A DNA stretch of 64,000 bases from Peribacillus psychrosaccharolyticus ATCC 23296 (GTDB lineage Bacteria; Bacillota; Bacilli; Bacillales; DSM-1321), in the NCBI RefSeq assembly GCF_000305495.1, contig NZ_AJTN02000265.1, positions 1 through 64,000 of the forward strand, in the 5' to 3' direction. The notes beneath the pieces are model-generated. The model had not been told where the DNA came from, made no database searches, and worked only from the letters and a program-made list of their open reading frames with translations. Positions 1 through 8,158 of this stretch are shown piece by piece. Numbering within the stretch: the stretch's first letter is position 1; the number at the start of each line of letters is the position of its first letter. Position numbers and translations under genes: made by a program.

Positions 1-92
1 TTATTATCTAGTTTTGAAGGAACAAGAAATTTGTTCTTGAAAAATCCATAAAAAGATATTATAATAATAAATGTCTTTGATAAATGAATAAT
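1..92 (+). other. 23S-5S rRNA spacer (tail of an rrn operon)
   Basis: AT-rich segment containing TATCTAGTTTTGAAGGAACAAG, of the kind found downstream of Bacillus 23S rRNA genes. It leads directly into the 5S gene. The 23S gene itself would lie upstream of the window. Confidence 0.6.
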
Positions 93-209
<117 letters not shown>

Positions 210-262
210 AGATTCACTTTTAATTTTTTTCTATCGAAGAGTTTTAGGAAACATTATACCAT

Positions 263-337
263 TCCGCAGTAGCTCAGTGGTAGAGCATTCGGCTGTTAAC
301 CGAACGGTCGTAGGTTCGAGTCCTACCTGCGGAGCCA
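263..337 (+). tRNA. tRNA-Asn (GTT)
   Basis: 75 nt with encoded CCA. The acceptor TCCGCAG pairs with CTGCGGA, the anticodon loop is CTGTTAA (GTT), and the T-loop GTTCGAGTC is intact. First tRNA after the 5S gene. Confidence 0.97.
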
Positions 338-338
338 T

Positions 339-411
339 GCTTCCATAGCTCAGTAGGTAGAGCACTTCCATGGTAAGGAAGAGGTCAGCGGTTCGAATCC
401 GCTTGGGAGCT
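339..411 (+). tRNA. tRNA-Thr (GGT)
   Basis: 73 nt. The acceptor GCTTCCA pairs with TGGGAGC, and the anticodon loop ATGGTAA reads GGT. No CCA is encoded (TAC follows the discriminator base), so CCA must be added after transcription. It starts 1 nt after tRNA-Asn. Confidence 0.95.
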
Positions 412-447
412 TACTAGTTTACTTGGAATTGAAATGAAAATTAGTTA

Positions 448-522
448 GGCCCCTTGGTCAAGCGGTTAAGACACCGCCCTTTCACGGCGGTAACACGGGT
501 TCGAATCCCGTAGGGGTCACCA
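448..522 (+). tRNA. tRNA-Glu (TTC)
   Basis: 75 nt with encoded CCA. The acceptor GGCCCCT pairs with AGGGGTC (one G-U), and the anticodon loop CTTTCAC reads TTC. Confidence 0.96.
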
Positions 523-532
523 CTTTATATAT

Positions 533-608
533 GGAGGATTAGCTCAGCTGGGAGAGCATCTGCCTTACAAGCAGAGGGTCGGCGGTTCGATCCCGTCATC
601 CTCCACCA
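533..608 (+). tRNA. tRNA-Val (TAC)
   Basis: 76 nt with encoded CCA. The acceptor GGAGGAT pairs with ATCCTCC, and the anticodon loop CTTACAA reads TAC. Confidence 0.97.
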
Positions 609-625
609 TGTTTTATTTTACACTT

Positions 626-698
<73 letters not shown>

Positions 699-708
699 CT
701 GTTTTTCT

Positions 709-792
709 GGAGGGGTAGCGAAGTGGCTAAACGCGGCGGACTGTAAATCCGCTCCTTAGGGTTCGGCAGTTCGAATCTGCCCCCCTCCACCA
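709..792 (+). tRNA. tRNA-Tyr (GTA)
   Basis: 84 nt, a class II tRNA with a long variable arm and encoded CCA. The acceptor GGAGGGG pairs with CCCCTCC, and the anticodon loop CTGTAAA reads GTA. Confidence 0.96.
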
Positions 793-883
793 TTTATAAA
801 ATCAATTAGTGGACAGTTATATATTTTCTCTTTAAGGGAAATATATGATTACCACCTATTTTTTTGTCAGGTATACAATATAT

Positions 884-958
884 TGGGCTATAGCCAAGCG
901 GTAAGGCAACGGACTTTGACTCCGTCATGCGTAGGTTCAAATCCTGCTAGCCCAGCCA
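884..958 (+). tRNA. tRNA-Gln (TTG)
   Basis: 75 nt with encoded CCA. The acceptor TGGGCTA pairs with TAGCCCA, and the anticodon loop contains TTG. It is separated by about 90 nt of AT-rich spacer from the genes on either side. Confidence 0.96.
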
Positions 959-1048
959 TATTATTATAAAGTATTAAGTGCTCAGTTGTGAGTTTACGTT
1001 TGAACTAGTAAACATAAACATCTGACTTTTTATTTTGTTAATTAATAT

Positions 1049-1121
1049 GAGCCATTAGCTCAGTTGGTAGAGCATCTGACTTTTAATCAGAGGGTCGTAG
1101 GTTCGAATCCTACATGGCTCA
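1049..1121 (+). tRNA. tRNA-Lys (TTT)
   Basis: 73 nt. The acceptor GAGCCAT pairs with ATGGCTC, and the anticodon loop CTTTTAA reads TTT. CCA is not encoded. Confidence 0.96.
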
Positions 1122-1129
1122 CTTTTTTT

Positions 1130-1204
1130 GCGGAAGTAGTTCAGCGGTAGAATACAACCTTGCCAAGGTTGGGGTCGCGGGTTCGAACCCCGTCTTCCGC
1201 TCCA
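1130..1204 (+). tRNA. tRNA-Gly (GCC)
   Basis: 75 nt with encoded CCA. The acceptor GCGGAAG pairs with CTTCCGC, and the anticodon loop TTGCCAA reads GCC. Confidence 0.96.
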
Positions 1205-1230
1205 GCTTAATCGTACATTACTGTACAAGA

Positions 1231-1303
1231 GGGGCCTTAGCTCAGCTGGGAGAGCGCCTGCCTTGCACGCAGGAGGTCAGCGGTTCGATCCCGCTAGGCT
1301 CCA
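1231..1303 (+). tRNA. tRNA-Ala (TGC)
   Basis: 73 nt. The acceptor GGGGCCT pairs with AGGCTCC, and the anticodon is TGC. CCA is not encoded. It is the last tRNA of the cluster and is followed at once by a terminator. Confidence 0.96.
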
Positions 1304-1309
1304 TACTGA

Positions 1310-1343
1310 AACCTTAAGCCATTCTATGGTTTAAGGTTTTTTT
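1310..1343 (+). terminator. Rho-independent terminator of the rrn/tRNA operon
   Basis: AACCTTAAGCC pairs with GGTTTAAGGTT (11 bp, one G-T), followed by a run of T. It ends the rRNA/tRNA transcription unit. Confidence 0.9.
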
Positions 1344-1419
1344 GTATCTTTATACAACCTTTTGCTTTGTTGAACCAGGTACCTATATTGGTATAAAATG
1401 GTTTAAAGGGGATGAGGAT

Positions 1420-2322
1420 TTGAAGATAGAGAAAATAACAATCATTGGTCTTCCTATGGATCTCGGTCAAAATAGACGTGGGGTAGATATGGGACCAAGC
1501 GCAATCAGGTACGCTGAGGTAGTAGAGAGACTTGATAGTTTAGGGTTTGATGTTGAGGATTCAGGAGACATTATGATTGGAAGGCCCGCACAGTTGGACA
1601 CTTCAGAAACGAAGCTGAATAACTTGAAAGAGGTCACTATCGGGAGCAGGCTACTGGCAGAAAAAGTCGACGCTATTCTTGGTAAGAACTCATTTCCACT
1701 TGTATTAGGGGGCGATCATTCAATTGCCATCGGAACATTAGCAGGAGCGTCAAAACATTATGAGAATCTGGGTGTGATTTGGTTTGATGCTCATGGCGAT
1801 CTAAATACAGATGAGACGACACCTTCTGGTAATATTCATGGGATGTCGCTAGCCGTTAGTCTAGGGCTGGGAAACGATGAACTTGTAAACATCCATGGAT
1901 ATTCACCTAAAATTAAACCTGAAAATGTGGTCATTATTGGTGCGCGTTCTTTAGATGAAGGGGAAAGAAAATTAATAACAGCGAAAGAGATTAAAGTATT
2001 TTCTATGCATGAAATTGATAGACGCGGGATGGCAGCAGTAATAGAAGAAACGATTGCTTTCTTTAATGAAAAAACAGACGGTGTCCATTTATCAGTAGAT
2101 ATGGATGCGTTAGATCCTATTGATGCTCCAGGAGTTGGAACACCAGTGTTAGGGGGGATTACTTACAGAGAAAGTCATCTGGCGATGGAAATGCTTTCAG
2201 AGTCAGGTATTGTGACTTCTGCTGAGTTTGTAGAAGTGAATCCTATCCTAGATGATAAGAATAAAACAGCGACGGTTGCTGTTGCCTTAATGGGTTCTTT
2301 GTTTGGTGAGAAGCTAGTGTAA
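1420..2322 (+). CDS. rocF: Arginase RocF
   Basis: Arginase hydrolyses L-arginine to ornithine and urea, the first step of the cytosolic Roc arginine-degradation route. The 300-aa product carries the ureohydrolase metal motifs GGDHS, DAHGD and SxDxDALDP, which hold the binuclear Mn centre, and the family C-terminal SAEFVEVNPILD. A longer reading exists from an ATG at 1342, but the first 26 codons are not arginase-like and overlap the tRNA terminator. The TTG at 1420 has AAAGGGGATGAGG just upstream and gives the usual N-terminus KxxxIIGLPMDLGQNRRGVDMGP. The gene is monocistronic, between two terminators. No RocR/AhrC site was identified by eye. Confidence 0.95.
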   Translation: MKIEKITIIGLPMDLGQNRRGVDMGPSAIRYAEVVERLDSLGFDVEDSGDIMIGRPAQLDTSETKLNNLKEVTIGSRLLAEKVDAILGKNSFPLVLGGDHSIAIGTLAGASKHYENLGVIWFDAHGDLNTDETTPSGNIHGMSLAVSLGLGNDELVNIHGYSPKIKPENVVIIGARSLDEGERKLITAKEIKVFSMHEIDRRGMAAVIEETIAFFNEKTDGVHLSVDMDALDPIDAPGVGTPVLGGITYRESHLAMEMLSESGIVTSAEFVEVNPILDDKNKTATVAVALMGSLFGEKLV

Positions 2323-2359
2323 AGTAAGTTACGCTGCTTTTACATAATGAAAGACAATT

Positions 2360-2390
2360 AAAACAGTAACCTCCCCCGTTACTGTTTTTT
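2360..2390. terminator. Terminator after rocF, overlapping the end of the convergent Spo0E-like gene
   Basis: AAAACAGTAAC pairs with GTTACTGTTTT (11 bp, 7-nt loop), followed by T on the plus strand. The minus-strand stop codon of the neighbouring small gene lies within the stem, so it may serve both genes. Confidence 0.85.
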
Positions 2391-2537
2391 GGTTAGATGG
2401 ATATATTGAATGATTAAAGTATCCAGCTCTGCGCTGACCTCTACTACGCGACTATCTCTCATCGAGGAATGCCCTGCCAAATGAATCATTCTTTCTCTAT
2501 ATTCTTCTATTCTGGTTAACAGTTGTTCTGCTATCAT
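2379..2537 (-). CDS. Spo0E-like aspartyl-phosphate phosphatase, 52 aa
   Basis: The minus strand encodes a 52-aa protein starting MIAEQLLTRIEEYR and containing SAELDTLIIQY, which matches the helical Spo0E signature (S-x-E-L-D-x-L-I-x-x-Y). Members of this family dephosphorylate Spo0A~P and so delay entry into sporulation. The protein is predicted to be two helices. GAGGATG lies 11 nt upstream of the ATG. The gene is convergent with rocF and divergent from sigW. It is shorter than most annotation cut-offs, so it may be missed. Which response regulator it acts on cannot be told from sequence. Confidence 0.8.
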   Translation of the reverse strand: MIAEQLLTRIEEYRERMIHLAGHSSMRDSRVVEVSAELDTLIIQYIHLTKKQ

Positions 2538-2642
2538 AGTAAAGACATCCTCGCTTTATTTTGTATTTTTAAACAATTTACCCAATATTAATTTAATTAA
2601 ACAAAAAATGTTAAAATTTGATAAAATTAAAGTAATTATTTT

Positions 2643-2668
2643 TGAAACCTTTTAGCGTGCGATTCGTA
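2643..2668 (+). promoter_or_regulatory. SigW-type autoregulatory promoter
   Basis: TGAAAC at 2643-2648, then exactly 16 nt, then CGTA at 2665-2668. This is the canonical sigma-W promoter, about 40 nt before the sigW start, consistent with autoregulation. Confidence 0.92.
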
Positions 2669-2706
2669 AGTATCGTATAGCCGCATGAGCGGGGGTAATA
2701 CACAAA

Positions 2707-3270
2707 ATGGAAGTCATCATTAAACAGAGGATTAATCAGGTCTTAAAGGGAGACCAAAATGCGTTTGGGGAAATTGTTGAATTGTATAAGGATAAGGTTT
2801 TTCAATTGTGCTTTAGAATGCTTGGAAACCGTCATGAGGCCGAAGATATGGCACAAGAGGCATTCGTTCGTGCATATGTTAATATTCACCGTTTTAATAT
2901 TCAAATGAAGTTTTCTACGTGGTTATACCGAATTGCAACAAATTTATGTATTGACCGAATCCGTAAAAAGAAGCCAGATTACTTCTTGGATGCTGAAGTA
3001 GCTGGGACAGAAGGTTTAAATATGTATTCATTAATTGCTGATGACAGTGCTTTACCAGAAGATGAGGTAGAGTCATTAGAGCTTCAGGAGACCATACAAG
3101 ACGAGATTCTAAAGCTGCCAGAGAAATACCGATCGGTGATTGTCTTAAAATACATTGAGGAATTATCCCTAAAAGAAATAAGTGATATTCTGGATCTGCC
3201 AATCGGAACGGTCAAAACGAGAATTCACAGAGGCCGTGAAGCATTGAGAAAACAGTTGAGTAATTTTTAA
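2707..3270 (+). CDS. sigW: ECF RNA polymerase sigma factor SigW
   Basis: ECF sigma factor controlling the response to cell-envelope stress and antimicrobial peptides. The protein is 187 aa, the same length as B. subtilis SigW. Region 2 is at about residues 20-95 (FQLCFRMLGNRHEAEDMAQEAFVRAY, then the FSTWLYRIATN helix and IDRIRKKKPDY). Region 4 is at about 125-187, with the helix-turn-helix SLKEISDILDLPIGTVKTRIHRGREALRKQL. The gene is preceded by a perfect SigW promoter and followed 19 nt later by its anti-sigma gene rsiW, giving the usual autoregulated pair. Confidence 0.97.
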   Translation: MEVIIKQRINQVLKGDQNAFGEIVELYKDKVFQLCFRMLGNRHEAEDMAQEAFVRAYVNIHRFNIQMKFSTWLYRIATNLCIDRIRKKKPDYFLDAEVAGTEGLNMYSLIADDSALPEDEVESLELQETIQDEILKLPEKYRSVIVLKYIEELSLKEISDILDLPIGTVKTRIHRGREALRKQLSNF

Positions 3271-3289
3271 AAAGAAGGTGAATAAAACG

Positions 3290-3907
3290 ATGAGTTGCCA
3301 CGAGGATATCGTTGACTATATGCATGATTATTTAGATGAATCGATAACAGAAGAAAACAAAGAACGTTTGCGAGAACATTTGCATAGTTGTGCAGAGTGT
3401 CGTTCCTATTTTCATGATATGAAAAAGGCAATAGCTCTAGTGCAGAGTACGGCTAGAATTAAAGCACCAGATGATTTTACAGCACGAGTGATGGCAAGTA
3501 TTCCGAAAGAAAAGAAAAATATAGGGATGAAACGCTATTTGAGAAATCACCCTCTGTTAACAGCAGCTTCATTATTTATTGTCTTAATGGGAGGGTCAAT
3601 TTTCTCAACTTGGGGTGAAGAACAAAATTTTGCAGTGTCAAAGCAAGAAAACATTGTAGTTGAAAATGAAATGGTCATTATACCTGCCGGGAAAGTGGTT
3701 AAGGGGGACGTAGTAGTTAAGAACGGCGATATACGTATTGAAGGTGAAGTAAATGGCGATGTAACGGTTATAAATGGGGAGCAGTATATGGCTTATGCCG
3801 GTAAGGTAACGGGACAAATTGTTGTGATTGATGAAATGTTTGAATGGCTCTGGTTTAAAGTGAAAAGTACAGGTAAAGCTTTATTTAAGGGAGATGAGAA
3901 CGAATAA
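3290..3907 (+). CDS. rsiW: Anti-sigma-W factor RsiW
   Basis: Membrane anti-sigma factor that sequesters SigW until regulated proteolysis releases it. The protein is 205 aa. The N-terminal cytoplasmic ZAS zinc-binding domain has Cys3 and H30-x3-C34-x2-C37. One membrane helix spans about residues 88-106, followed by an extracytoplasmic domain with VKGDVVVKNGDIRIEGEVNGDVTVINGE, as in RsiW. An in-frame GTG lies 12 nt upstream (3278), but AAGAAGGTG at 3272-3280 is well placed for the ATG at 3290, which also gives the family N-terminus MSC. It is cotranscribed with sigW. Confidence 0.95.
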   Translation: MSCHEDIVDYMHDYLDESITEENKERLREHLHSCAECRSYFHDMKKAIALVQSTARIKAPDDFTARVMASIPKEKKNIGMKRYLRNHPLLTAASLFIVLMGGSIFSTWGEEQNFAVSKQENIVVENEMVIIPAGKVVKGDVVVKNGDIRIEGEVNGDVTVINGEQYMAYAGKVTGQIVVIDEMFEWLWFKVKSTGKALFKGDENE

Positions 3908-3938
3908 ATATCAGACTTTTACTTGTATAATGAAGGAG

Positions 3939-3963
3939 AGCCTTTGCCCTATGGGTGCAGGCT
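3939..3963 (+). other. Hairpin in the rsiW-cdaA intergenic region
   Basis: AGCCT/AGGCT and GCCC/GGGT pair around a TAT loop with a 2x2 internal loop. The tail is T-rich but broken (TGTTTGGTTTG), so it could be a weak terminator for sigW-rsiW. Confidence 0.35.
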
Positions 3964-4044
3964 TGTTTGGTTTGCAAATACAAAAGGATTGTGTTTTTTT
4001 CATGCTTACTAGGTATACTAACTTTAGAAGAATAAGAACATTAG

Positions 4045-4053
4045 TGGTATAAT
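4045..4053 (+). promoter_or_regulatory. Extended -10 promoter for cdaA
   Basis: TGGTATAAT (TGn plus TATAAT at 4048-4053) lies about 50 nt before the cdaA start. There is no good -35 hexamer, as is usual for extended -10 promoters. Confidence 0.6.
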
Positions 4054-4102
4054 GGTTAAGTTACGATTTAGCGTAAACGTTTTACTGATTGGAGGAAAAA
4101 CC

Positions 4103-4936
4103 ATGTCATTATCCACATTATCCAATCTTCCATTCATTGATTATGTAATCAATTTAATAGATATCCTCCTTGTATGGTTTGTTTTATATAAATTGCTCGT
4201 CATTATACGAGGTACAAAAGCCATTCAACTATTAAAGGGGATTTTCGTAATTGTGATTGTCCGGAGTCTAAGCAGCTTAATCGGCTTTAATACACTGGGC
4301 TGGCTAATGCAGCAAGTAATGAACTGGGGAGTCCTCGCTGTTATTATCATCTTCCAGCCTGAATTACGCCGTGCTCTTGAACAGTTAGGAAGAGGGCAGT
4401 TGTTCACGAGGACAACCGTTGGACAGGAAGAAGATGAGCAGGATAGGTTAGTTGAAAGTATAGTGAAAGCAACATCTTATATGGCTAAGCGTAGAATTGG
4501 CGCTTTAATCTCAATTGAAAAGGAAACAGATTTAAGTGATTACATAGAAACAGGCATACCTATTGAATCACACATTTCCTCAGAACTATTGATCAATATT
4601 TTTATACCAAATACACCGCTTCATGATGGAGCAGTTATTCTTCGAAATAATCAGATAGCTGCAGCTGCGTGTTATTTGCCGTTATCGGAAAGTCCGTTTA
4701 TTTCAAAAGAACTTGGTACTAGACATAGAGCTGCTATGGGGGTTAGTGAGGCGACTGATTGTCTAACGATTATTGTATCGGAGGAAACAGGGAGTATATC
4801 CCTGACGAAAAACAGCGAGCTTTATCGTGATTTGGATCTAGAAACATTTAAGAGTATGTTATCAAAAGAACTAATCTTAGATAACAAACAAGCTTCCTCG
4901 ACACTCTGGAATTGGAGGGGGAAGAAAAATGGATAA
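4103..4936 (+). CDS. cdaA: Diadenylate cyclase CdaA (c-di-AMP synthase)
   Basis: Membrane diadenylate cyclase condensing two ATP into c-di-AMP, which governs potassium and osmolyte balance and cell-wall homeostasis. The protein is 277 aa. Three membrane helices occupy about residues 10-85, and the DAC domain about 105-250. The catalytic motifs are DGA (175-177, in PLHDGAVI) and RHR (207-209, in GTRHRAA). An ATG at 4052 opens the frame earlier, but GGAGGAAAAACC directly precedes the ATG at 4103, which gives the family N-terminus. It overlaps cdaR by 8 nt and sits in the conserved cdaA-cdaR-glmM order. Confidence 0.96.
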   Translation: MSLSTLSNLPFIDYVINLIDILLVWFVLYKLLVIIRGTKAIQLLKGIFVIVIVRSLSSLIGFNTLGWLMQQVMNWGVLAVIIIFQPELRRALEQLGRGQLFTRTTVGQEEDEQDRLVESIVKATSYMAKRRIGALISIEKETDLSDYIETGIPIESHISSELLINIFIPNTPLHDGAVILRNNQIAAAACYLPLSESPFISKELGTRHRAAMGVSEATDCLTIIVSEETGSISLTKNSELYRDLDLETFKSMLSKELILDNKQASSTLWNWRGKKNG

Positions 4937-6332
4937 ATATACAAATAGCGTCTGGTTTTCAAGGTTGGTTGCTTTGGCAATAGCTGCTCTTCTATTTACA
5001 TCTGTTAATTTCGAATCCAAAAATGAAAATGGTTCCTTGGGTTTTAATACGCCTGGTAAGGTTTCTCAAGAAGTAATAGAAGATGTTCCAGTTGAAATAG
5101 ATTATGATCAAGAAAACTTGGTCGTTACAGGTGCCCCGGAAACAGTGAAGATTACCCTTGAAGGGGTTAAAAGTTTGTTACTCCCGGCTAAAACTCAAAG
5201 AGAATTTCAAGTCTATATTGACCTTTCTGATCCTGAAATTACATTGGGAGAGAAAAAGGTGCCGTTAAAAATCCGTAATCTTAATGAAAAATTAACAGCT
5301 ACCCTCTCACCTGCGTATGCAACCGTTATGGTTCAGGAAAAGGTGACAAAAGATTTTTCAGTAGATGTTGATTACAATCGTTCGTTATTAGAAGAGGGAT
5401 ACACAGCTGAAAATCCAACGAGTAATCCTCAAACGGTTAAGATCACAGGAGCCAAAGATGTCATTGATCAAATTTCTTTTGTAAAAGCGACACTTGGTTT
5501 AACAAAAGGAATGGATGAATCAGTCAATCGTGAAGCAACCGTTAAAGCGCTGGATCGAGACTTGAATAAGCTGAACGTGACGATTGAACCAGCAGTGGTG
5601 AATGTCTCATTAAAAGTGAATATTCCTTCTAAAACAGTTCCGATTAGGCCAATACAGTCAGGCAAGCTAAAGAGCGGATTAAAGATAAAAAGTTTGACCA
5701 CGGATGATAAAGAAGTAACGATTTATGGAAAAGAAGCAATTCTTGAGAACATCAACGAAGTTACTGTCCCAGTCAACATTTCTAATATTACAGGGGATGC
5801 TGTGTACGAACTTCCGATTAGTGTTCCAGATGATGTAAAAAAAGTTTCGAAGGATACTGTGAAGGTGAACATTAAGACAGAAAAAGCGGATCCTGATTCG
5901 GAGGCTGACACCGATACGGATAACGATACAGATCCCGATTCTGAGGCTTCTTTACCTGAAGATACAAACGATACAGATAAACCTGTAGATAAACCGACAG
6001 AGGATAAAGATACCGATAAAGATGAAGATGTAAGCATTCAAACCAAGAAATTCTCCAATCTTAAGATTCAAACGGTTGGACTGGACAAAGACCGTTCGAT
6101 GAAGTTTGTAAATCCTTCAATGGGTTCTATGGGTATTACGTTTAAGGGCACTAGAGCCGAGTTGAATAAACTTAAAGAGGCGAATATACAGTTATCTGTT
6201 AATGTAAATCAGTTGGAAGCAGGGACTCATGATGTCGCTGTGCAAGTTAAGGCGCCGGATAACACAAATTGGGAACTTGATTCAAGAATGGTCACAATTT
6301 CTATTACTGATAATGAGGAAGAGACTTCCTAA
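4929..6332 (+). CDS. cdaR: CdaA regulatory protein CdaR (YbbR)
   Basis: Regulator that binds and modulates CdaA at the membrane. The protein is 467 aa. One N-terminal membrane anchor (about residues 8-26, FSRLVALAIAALLFTSVNF) is followed by extracytoplasmic YbbR-domain repeats. Between the third and last repeat (about residues 319-366) lies an unusually acidic, low-complexity linker rich in Asp, Thr and Glu (DTDTDNDTDPDSE and similar). It starts inside the cdaA coding region (8-nt overlap), suggesting translational coupling. Function is inferred from family and position. Confidence 0.93.
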   Translation: MDKYTNSVWFSRLVALAIAALLFTSVNFESKNENGSLGFNTPGKVSQEVIEDVPVEIDYDQENLVVTGAPETVKITLEGVKSLLLPAKTQREFQVYIDLSDPEITLGEKKVPLKIRNLNEKLTATLSPAYATVMVQEKVTKDFSVDVDYNRSLLEEGYTAENPTSNPQTVKITGAKDVIDQISFVKATLGLTKGMDESVNREATVKALDRDLNKLNVTIEPAVVNVSLKVNIPSKTVPIRPIQSGKLKSGLKIKSLTTDDKEVTIYGKEAILENINEVTVPVNISNITGDAVYELPISVPDDVKKVSKDTVKVNIKTEKADPDSEADTDTDNDTDPDSEASLPEDTNDTDKPVDKPTEDKDTDKDEDVSIQTKKFSNLKIQTVGLDKDRSMKFVNPSMGSMGITFKGTRAELNKLKEANIQLSVNVNQLEAGTHDVAVQVKAPDNTNWELDSRMVTISITDNEEETS

Positions 6333-6365
6333 CGTTTAACGGAACAATTCGAAAAAGGAGCGATT

Positions 6366-7721
6366 ATGAAAATGGGTAAATATTTTGGTACTGACGGGGT
6401 AAGAGGGGTTGCCAACAGCGAGTTGACACCAGAATTGGCTTTTAAACTAGGACGTTTCGGCGGTTACGTACTAACAAAGGATACACAGCGTCCTAAAGTT
6501 TTAATTGGCAGGGATACCCGAATTTCCGGTCATATGCTTGAAGGAGCCCTTGTTGCTGGTCTTTTATCAATCGGAGCAGAAGTCATGCGCTTAGGTGTTA
6601 TTTCTACACCAGGTGTTGCTTATCTTACTAAGGCGCTAAGTTCCGAAGCGGGTGTTATGATTTCAGCATCGCATAATCCAGTTGAAGATAATGGGATTAA
6701 ATTCTTTGGTCCAGACGGCTTCAAGTTGTCAGATGCACAAGAGAATGAAATTGAAGCGTTAATGGATTTATCAGATGATACACTTCCAAGACCAGTGGGA
6801 GAAAACCTTGGCCACGTAAATGATTATTTTGAAGGCGGCCAGAAATATTTGCAATATCTAAAACAAACAGTTGATGAGGACTTCACAGGTATACATATAG
6901 CTCTTGATTGTGCACACGGAGCAACTTCATCCTTGGCAACACATTTATTTGCTGACTTGGATGCAGATATCTCAACCATGGGAGCATCTCCAAATGGATT
7001 GAACATCAATAAAGGCGTCGGGTCAACACATCCTGAAGCACTGGCAGCCTTTTTACTAGAAAAAGGGGCCAGTATCGGTTTAGCATTTGATGGTGATGGC
7101 GACCGGTTAATTGCGATTGATGAAAAAGGACAAATTGTAGATGGTGACCAAATCATGTACATCTGTGCACGTTATATGAACGATCATAACCTTCTTAAGC
7201 ATGGAACGGTCGTATCAACTGTAATGAGTAACCTTGGCTTCTATAAGGGAACTGAGGAGCATGGAATTAAGAGTATCCAAACTGCAGTCGGTGATCGTTA
7301 TGTAGTAGAAGAAATGAAAAAAGGCGGATATAATCTAGGCGGCGAGCAATCAGGCCATATTATTTTCCTTGATCACATCACTACTGGTGACGGTCTGTTA
7401 ACTGGTTTACAGTTGGTGAATATCATGAATATGACGAAAAAATCATTATCAGAGCTTGCAAGCGAAATGAAAAAATTCCCGCAAAAGCTTGTGAATATTC
7501 GTGTCACAGATAAACATGGTGTAACTGAAAACGAAAAGGTTCATGCGATTATCAGTGAGGTGGAAGCTGAAATGAATGGAAATGGCCGAATTTTGGTTCG
7601 TCCTTCAGGAACAGAACCATTAGTACGAGTGATGGCAGAAGCTCCAACTGCCGAGCAATGTGAGACATATGTTGAGCGTATTGCTTCTGTTGTAAAAGAA
7701 GAAATGGGTTTAGCTGAGTAA
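6366..7721 (+). CDS. glmM: Phosphoglucosamine mutase GlmM
   Basis: Converts glucosamine-6-phosphate to glucosamine-1-phosphate on the route to UDP-GlcNAc and peptidoglycan. About 450 aa. The active-site serine loop is [18 protein letters not shown]. The metal loop is DGDGDR, the sugar loop GGEQSGH, and the phosphate site [12 protein letters not shown]. Two in-frame ATGs (6366 and 6372) both follow AAAAAGGAG. The second gives the common N-terminus [12 protein letters not shown], the first has the shorter spacing. It lies 33 nt after cdaR; GlmM is known to interact with CdaA, so coupling of the two pathways is expected. Confidence 0.96.
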   Translation: MKMGKYFGTDGVRGVANSELTPELAFKLGRFGGYVLTKDTQRPKVLIGRDTRISGHMLEGALVAGLLSIGAEVMRLGVISTPGVAYLTKALSSEAGVMISASHNPVEDNGIKFFGPDGFKLSDAQENEIEALMDLSDDTLPRPVGENLGHVNDYFEGGQKYLQYLKQTVDEDFTGIHIALDCAHGATSSLATHLFADLDADISTMGASPNGLNINKGVGSTHPEALAAFLLEKGASIGLAFDGDGDRLIAIDEKGQIVDGDQIMYICARYMNDHNLLKHGTVVSTVMSNLGFYKGTEEHGIKSIQTAVGDRYVVEEMKKGGYNLGGEQSGHIIFLDHITTGDGLLTGLQLVNIMNMTKKSLSELASEMKKFPQKLVNIRVTDKHGVTENEKVHAIISEVEAEMNGNGRILVRPSGTEPLVRVMAEAPTAEQCETYVERIASVVKEEMGLAE

Positions 7722-7743
7722 AAAAAGACCTGATATAAAAAAC

Positions 7744-7789
7744 AAATATGCAAAAGAGGAACGCTTTTTTCCTCTTTTGCATATTTTTA
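7744..7789 (+). terminator. Terminator after glmM
   Basis: A 17-bp perfect stem (AAATATGCAAAAGAGGA at 7744-7760 with its complement at 7770-7786) followed by T-rich sequence. It separates the cdaA-cdaR-glmM unit from glmS. Confidence 0.92.
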
Positions 7790-7836
7790 TAACCAGATCA
7801 GTTTTTACTGATTTGATATAATAAAGGAATATTAAA

Positions 7837-7865
7837 TTGACGGAAAGAACATTATGGGTTATGAT
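7837..7865 (+). promoter_or_regulatory. SigA promoter for glmS
   Basis: TTGACG (7837-7842), 17-nt spacer, TATGAT (7860-7865). Transcription would start near 7872, about 70 nt before the ribozyme cleavage site. A leader hairpin ACCCATTT/AAATGGGT follows at 7880-7902. Confidence 0.7.
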
Positions 7866-7939
7866 AATTCTGTTTTAACACCCATTTTTTCAAGAAATGG
7901 GTATTTAAATAGAAAGGAAGGGCAAGTAGTAGATTCATT

Positions 7940-8100
7940 CAAAGCGCCTGAACTAAGCGTACGGTGTTATAAGCTTAGTTGACGAGGAGGAGGTTTATCG
8001 ATATTTCGGCGGATACCTCCCGGCTGAACGTGTACAGCCGCAGGAACCTTGACCTTAAAACAGCGTGGCAACGTGCTGCACAAAGGGTGAGGGATACACA
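7940..8100 (+). ncRNA. glmS ribozyme (glucosamine-6-phosphate-activated)
   Basis: Self-cleaving riboswitch in the glmS leader that destabilises the mRNA when glucosamine-6-phosphate is abundant. Conserved pieces seen in order are AAAGCGCC around the cleavage site (between A7943 and G7944), TTGACGAGGAGG, ATTTCGGCGGAT, CCTCCCGGCTGAACG, ACAGCCGCAGGAA, and the 3' element AAAGGGTGAGGGAT. Its position directly upstream of glmS confirms the assignment. Confidence 0.95.
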
Positions 8101-8118
8101 TATAAAAAATATAAGAGA

Positions 8119-8158
8119 CAAGGGGGCAGGAGTGCCCCCGTGCATTCCTGTTCCCTTG
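8119..8158 (+). other. Mutually exclusive hairpins between ribozyme and glmS start
   Basis: Bases 8119-8131 (CAAGGGGGCAGGA) can pair over 13 bp (two G-U) with 8146-8158 (TCCTGTTCCCTTG). Alternatively 8122-8128 (GGGGGCA) can pair with 8133-8139 (TGCCCCC) around a GGAG loop. The two folds share bases and cannot coexist. The ribosome binding site follows within 10 nt. Confidence 0.55.

Noticed and set aside
1114-1317. 67-codon frame over tRNA-Lys, -Gly and -Ala
   Set aside because: tRNA genes explain the sequence; the peptide motif SGSIPLGS is the common tRNA T-arm read as protein.
1342-1419. ATG-started N-terminal extension of arginase
   Set aside because: It overlaps the tRNA operon terminator and has no family similarity; TTG at 1420 has a good ribosome binding site.
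2915-3202. 95-codon antisense frame in sigW
   Set aside because: Pure shadow of a conserved gene, with no start signal.
5723-6037. Minus-strand Ser/Val-rich 104-codon frame
   Set aside because: Mirror of the Asp/Thr-rich linker of CdaR; composition alone keeps it open, and there is no ribosome binding site.
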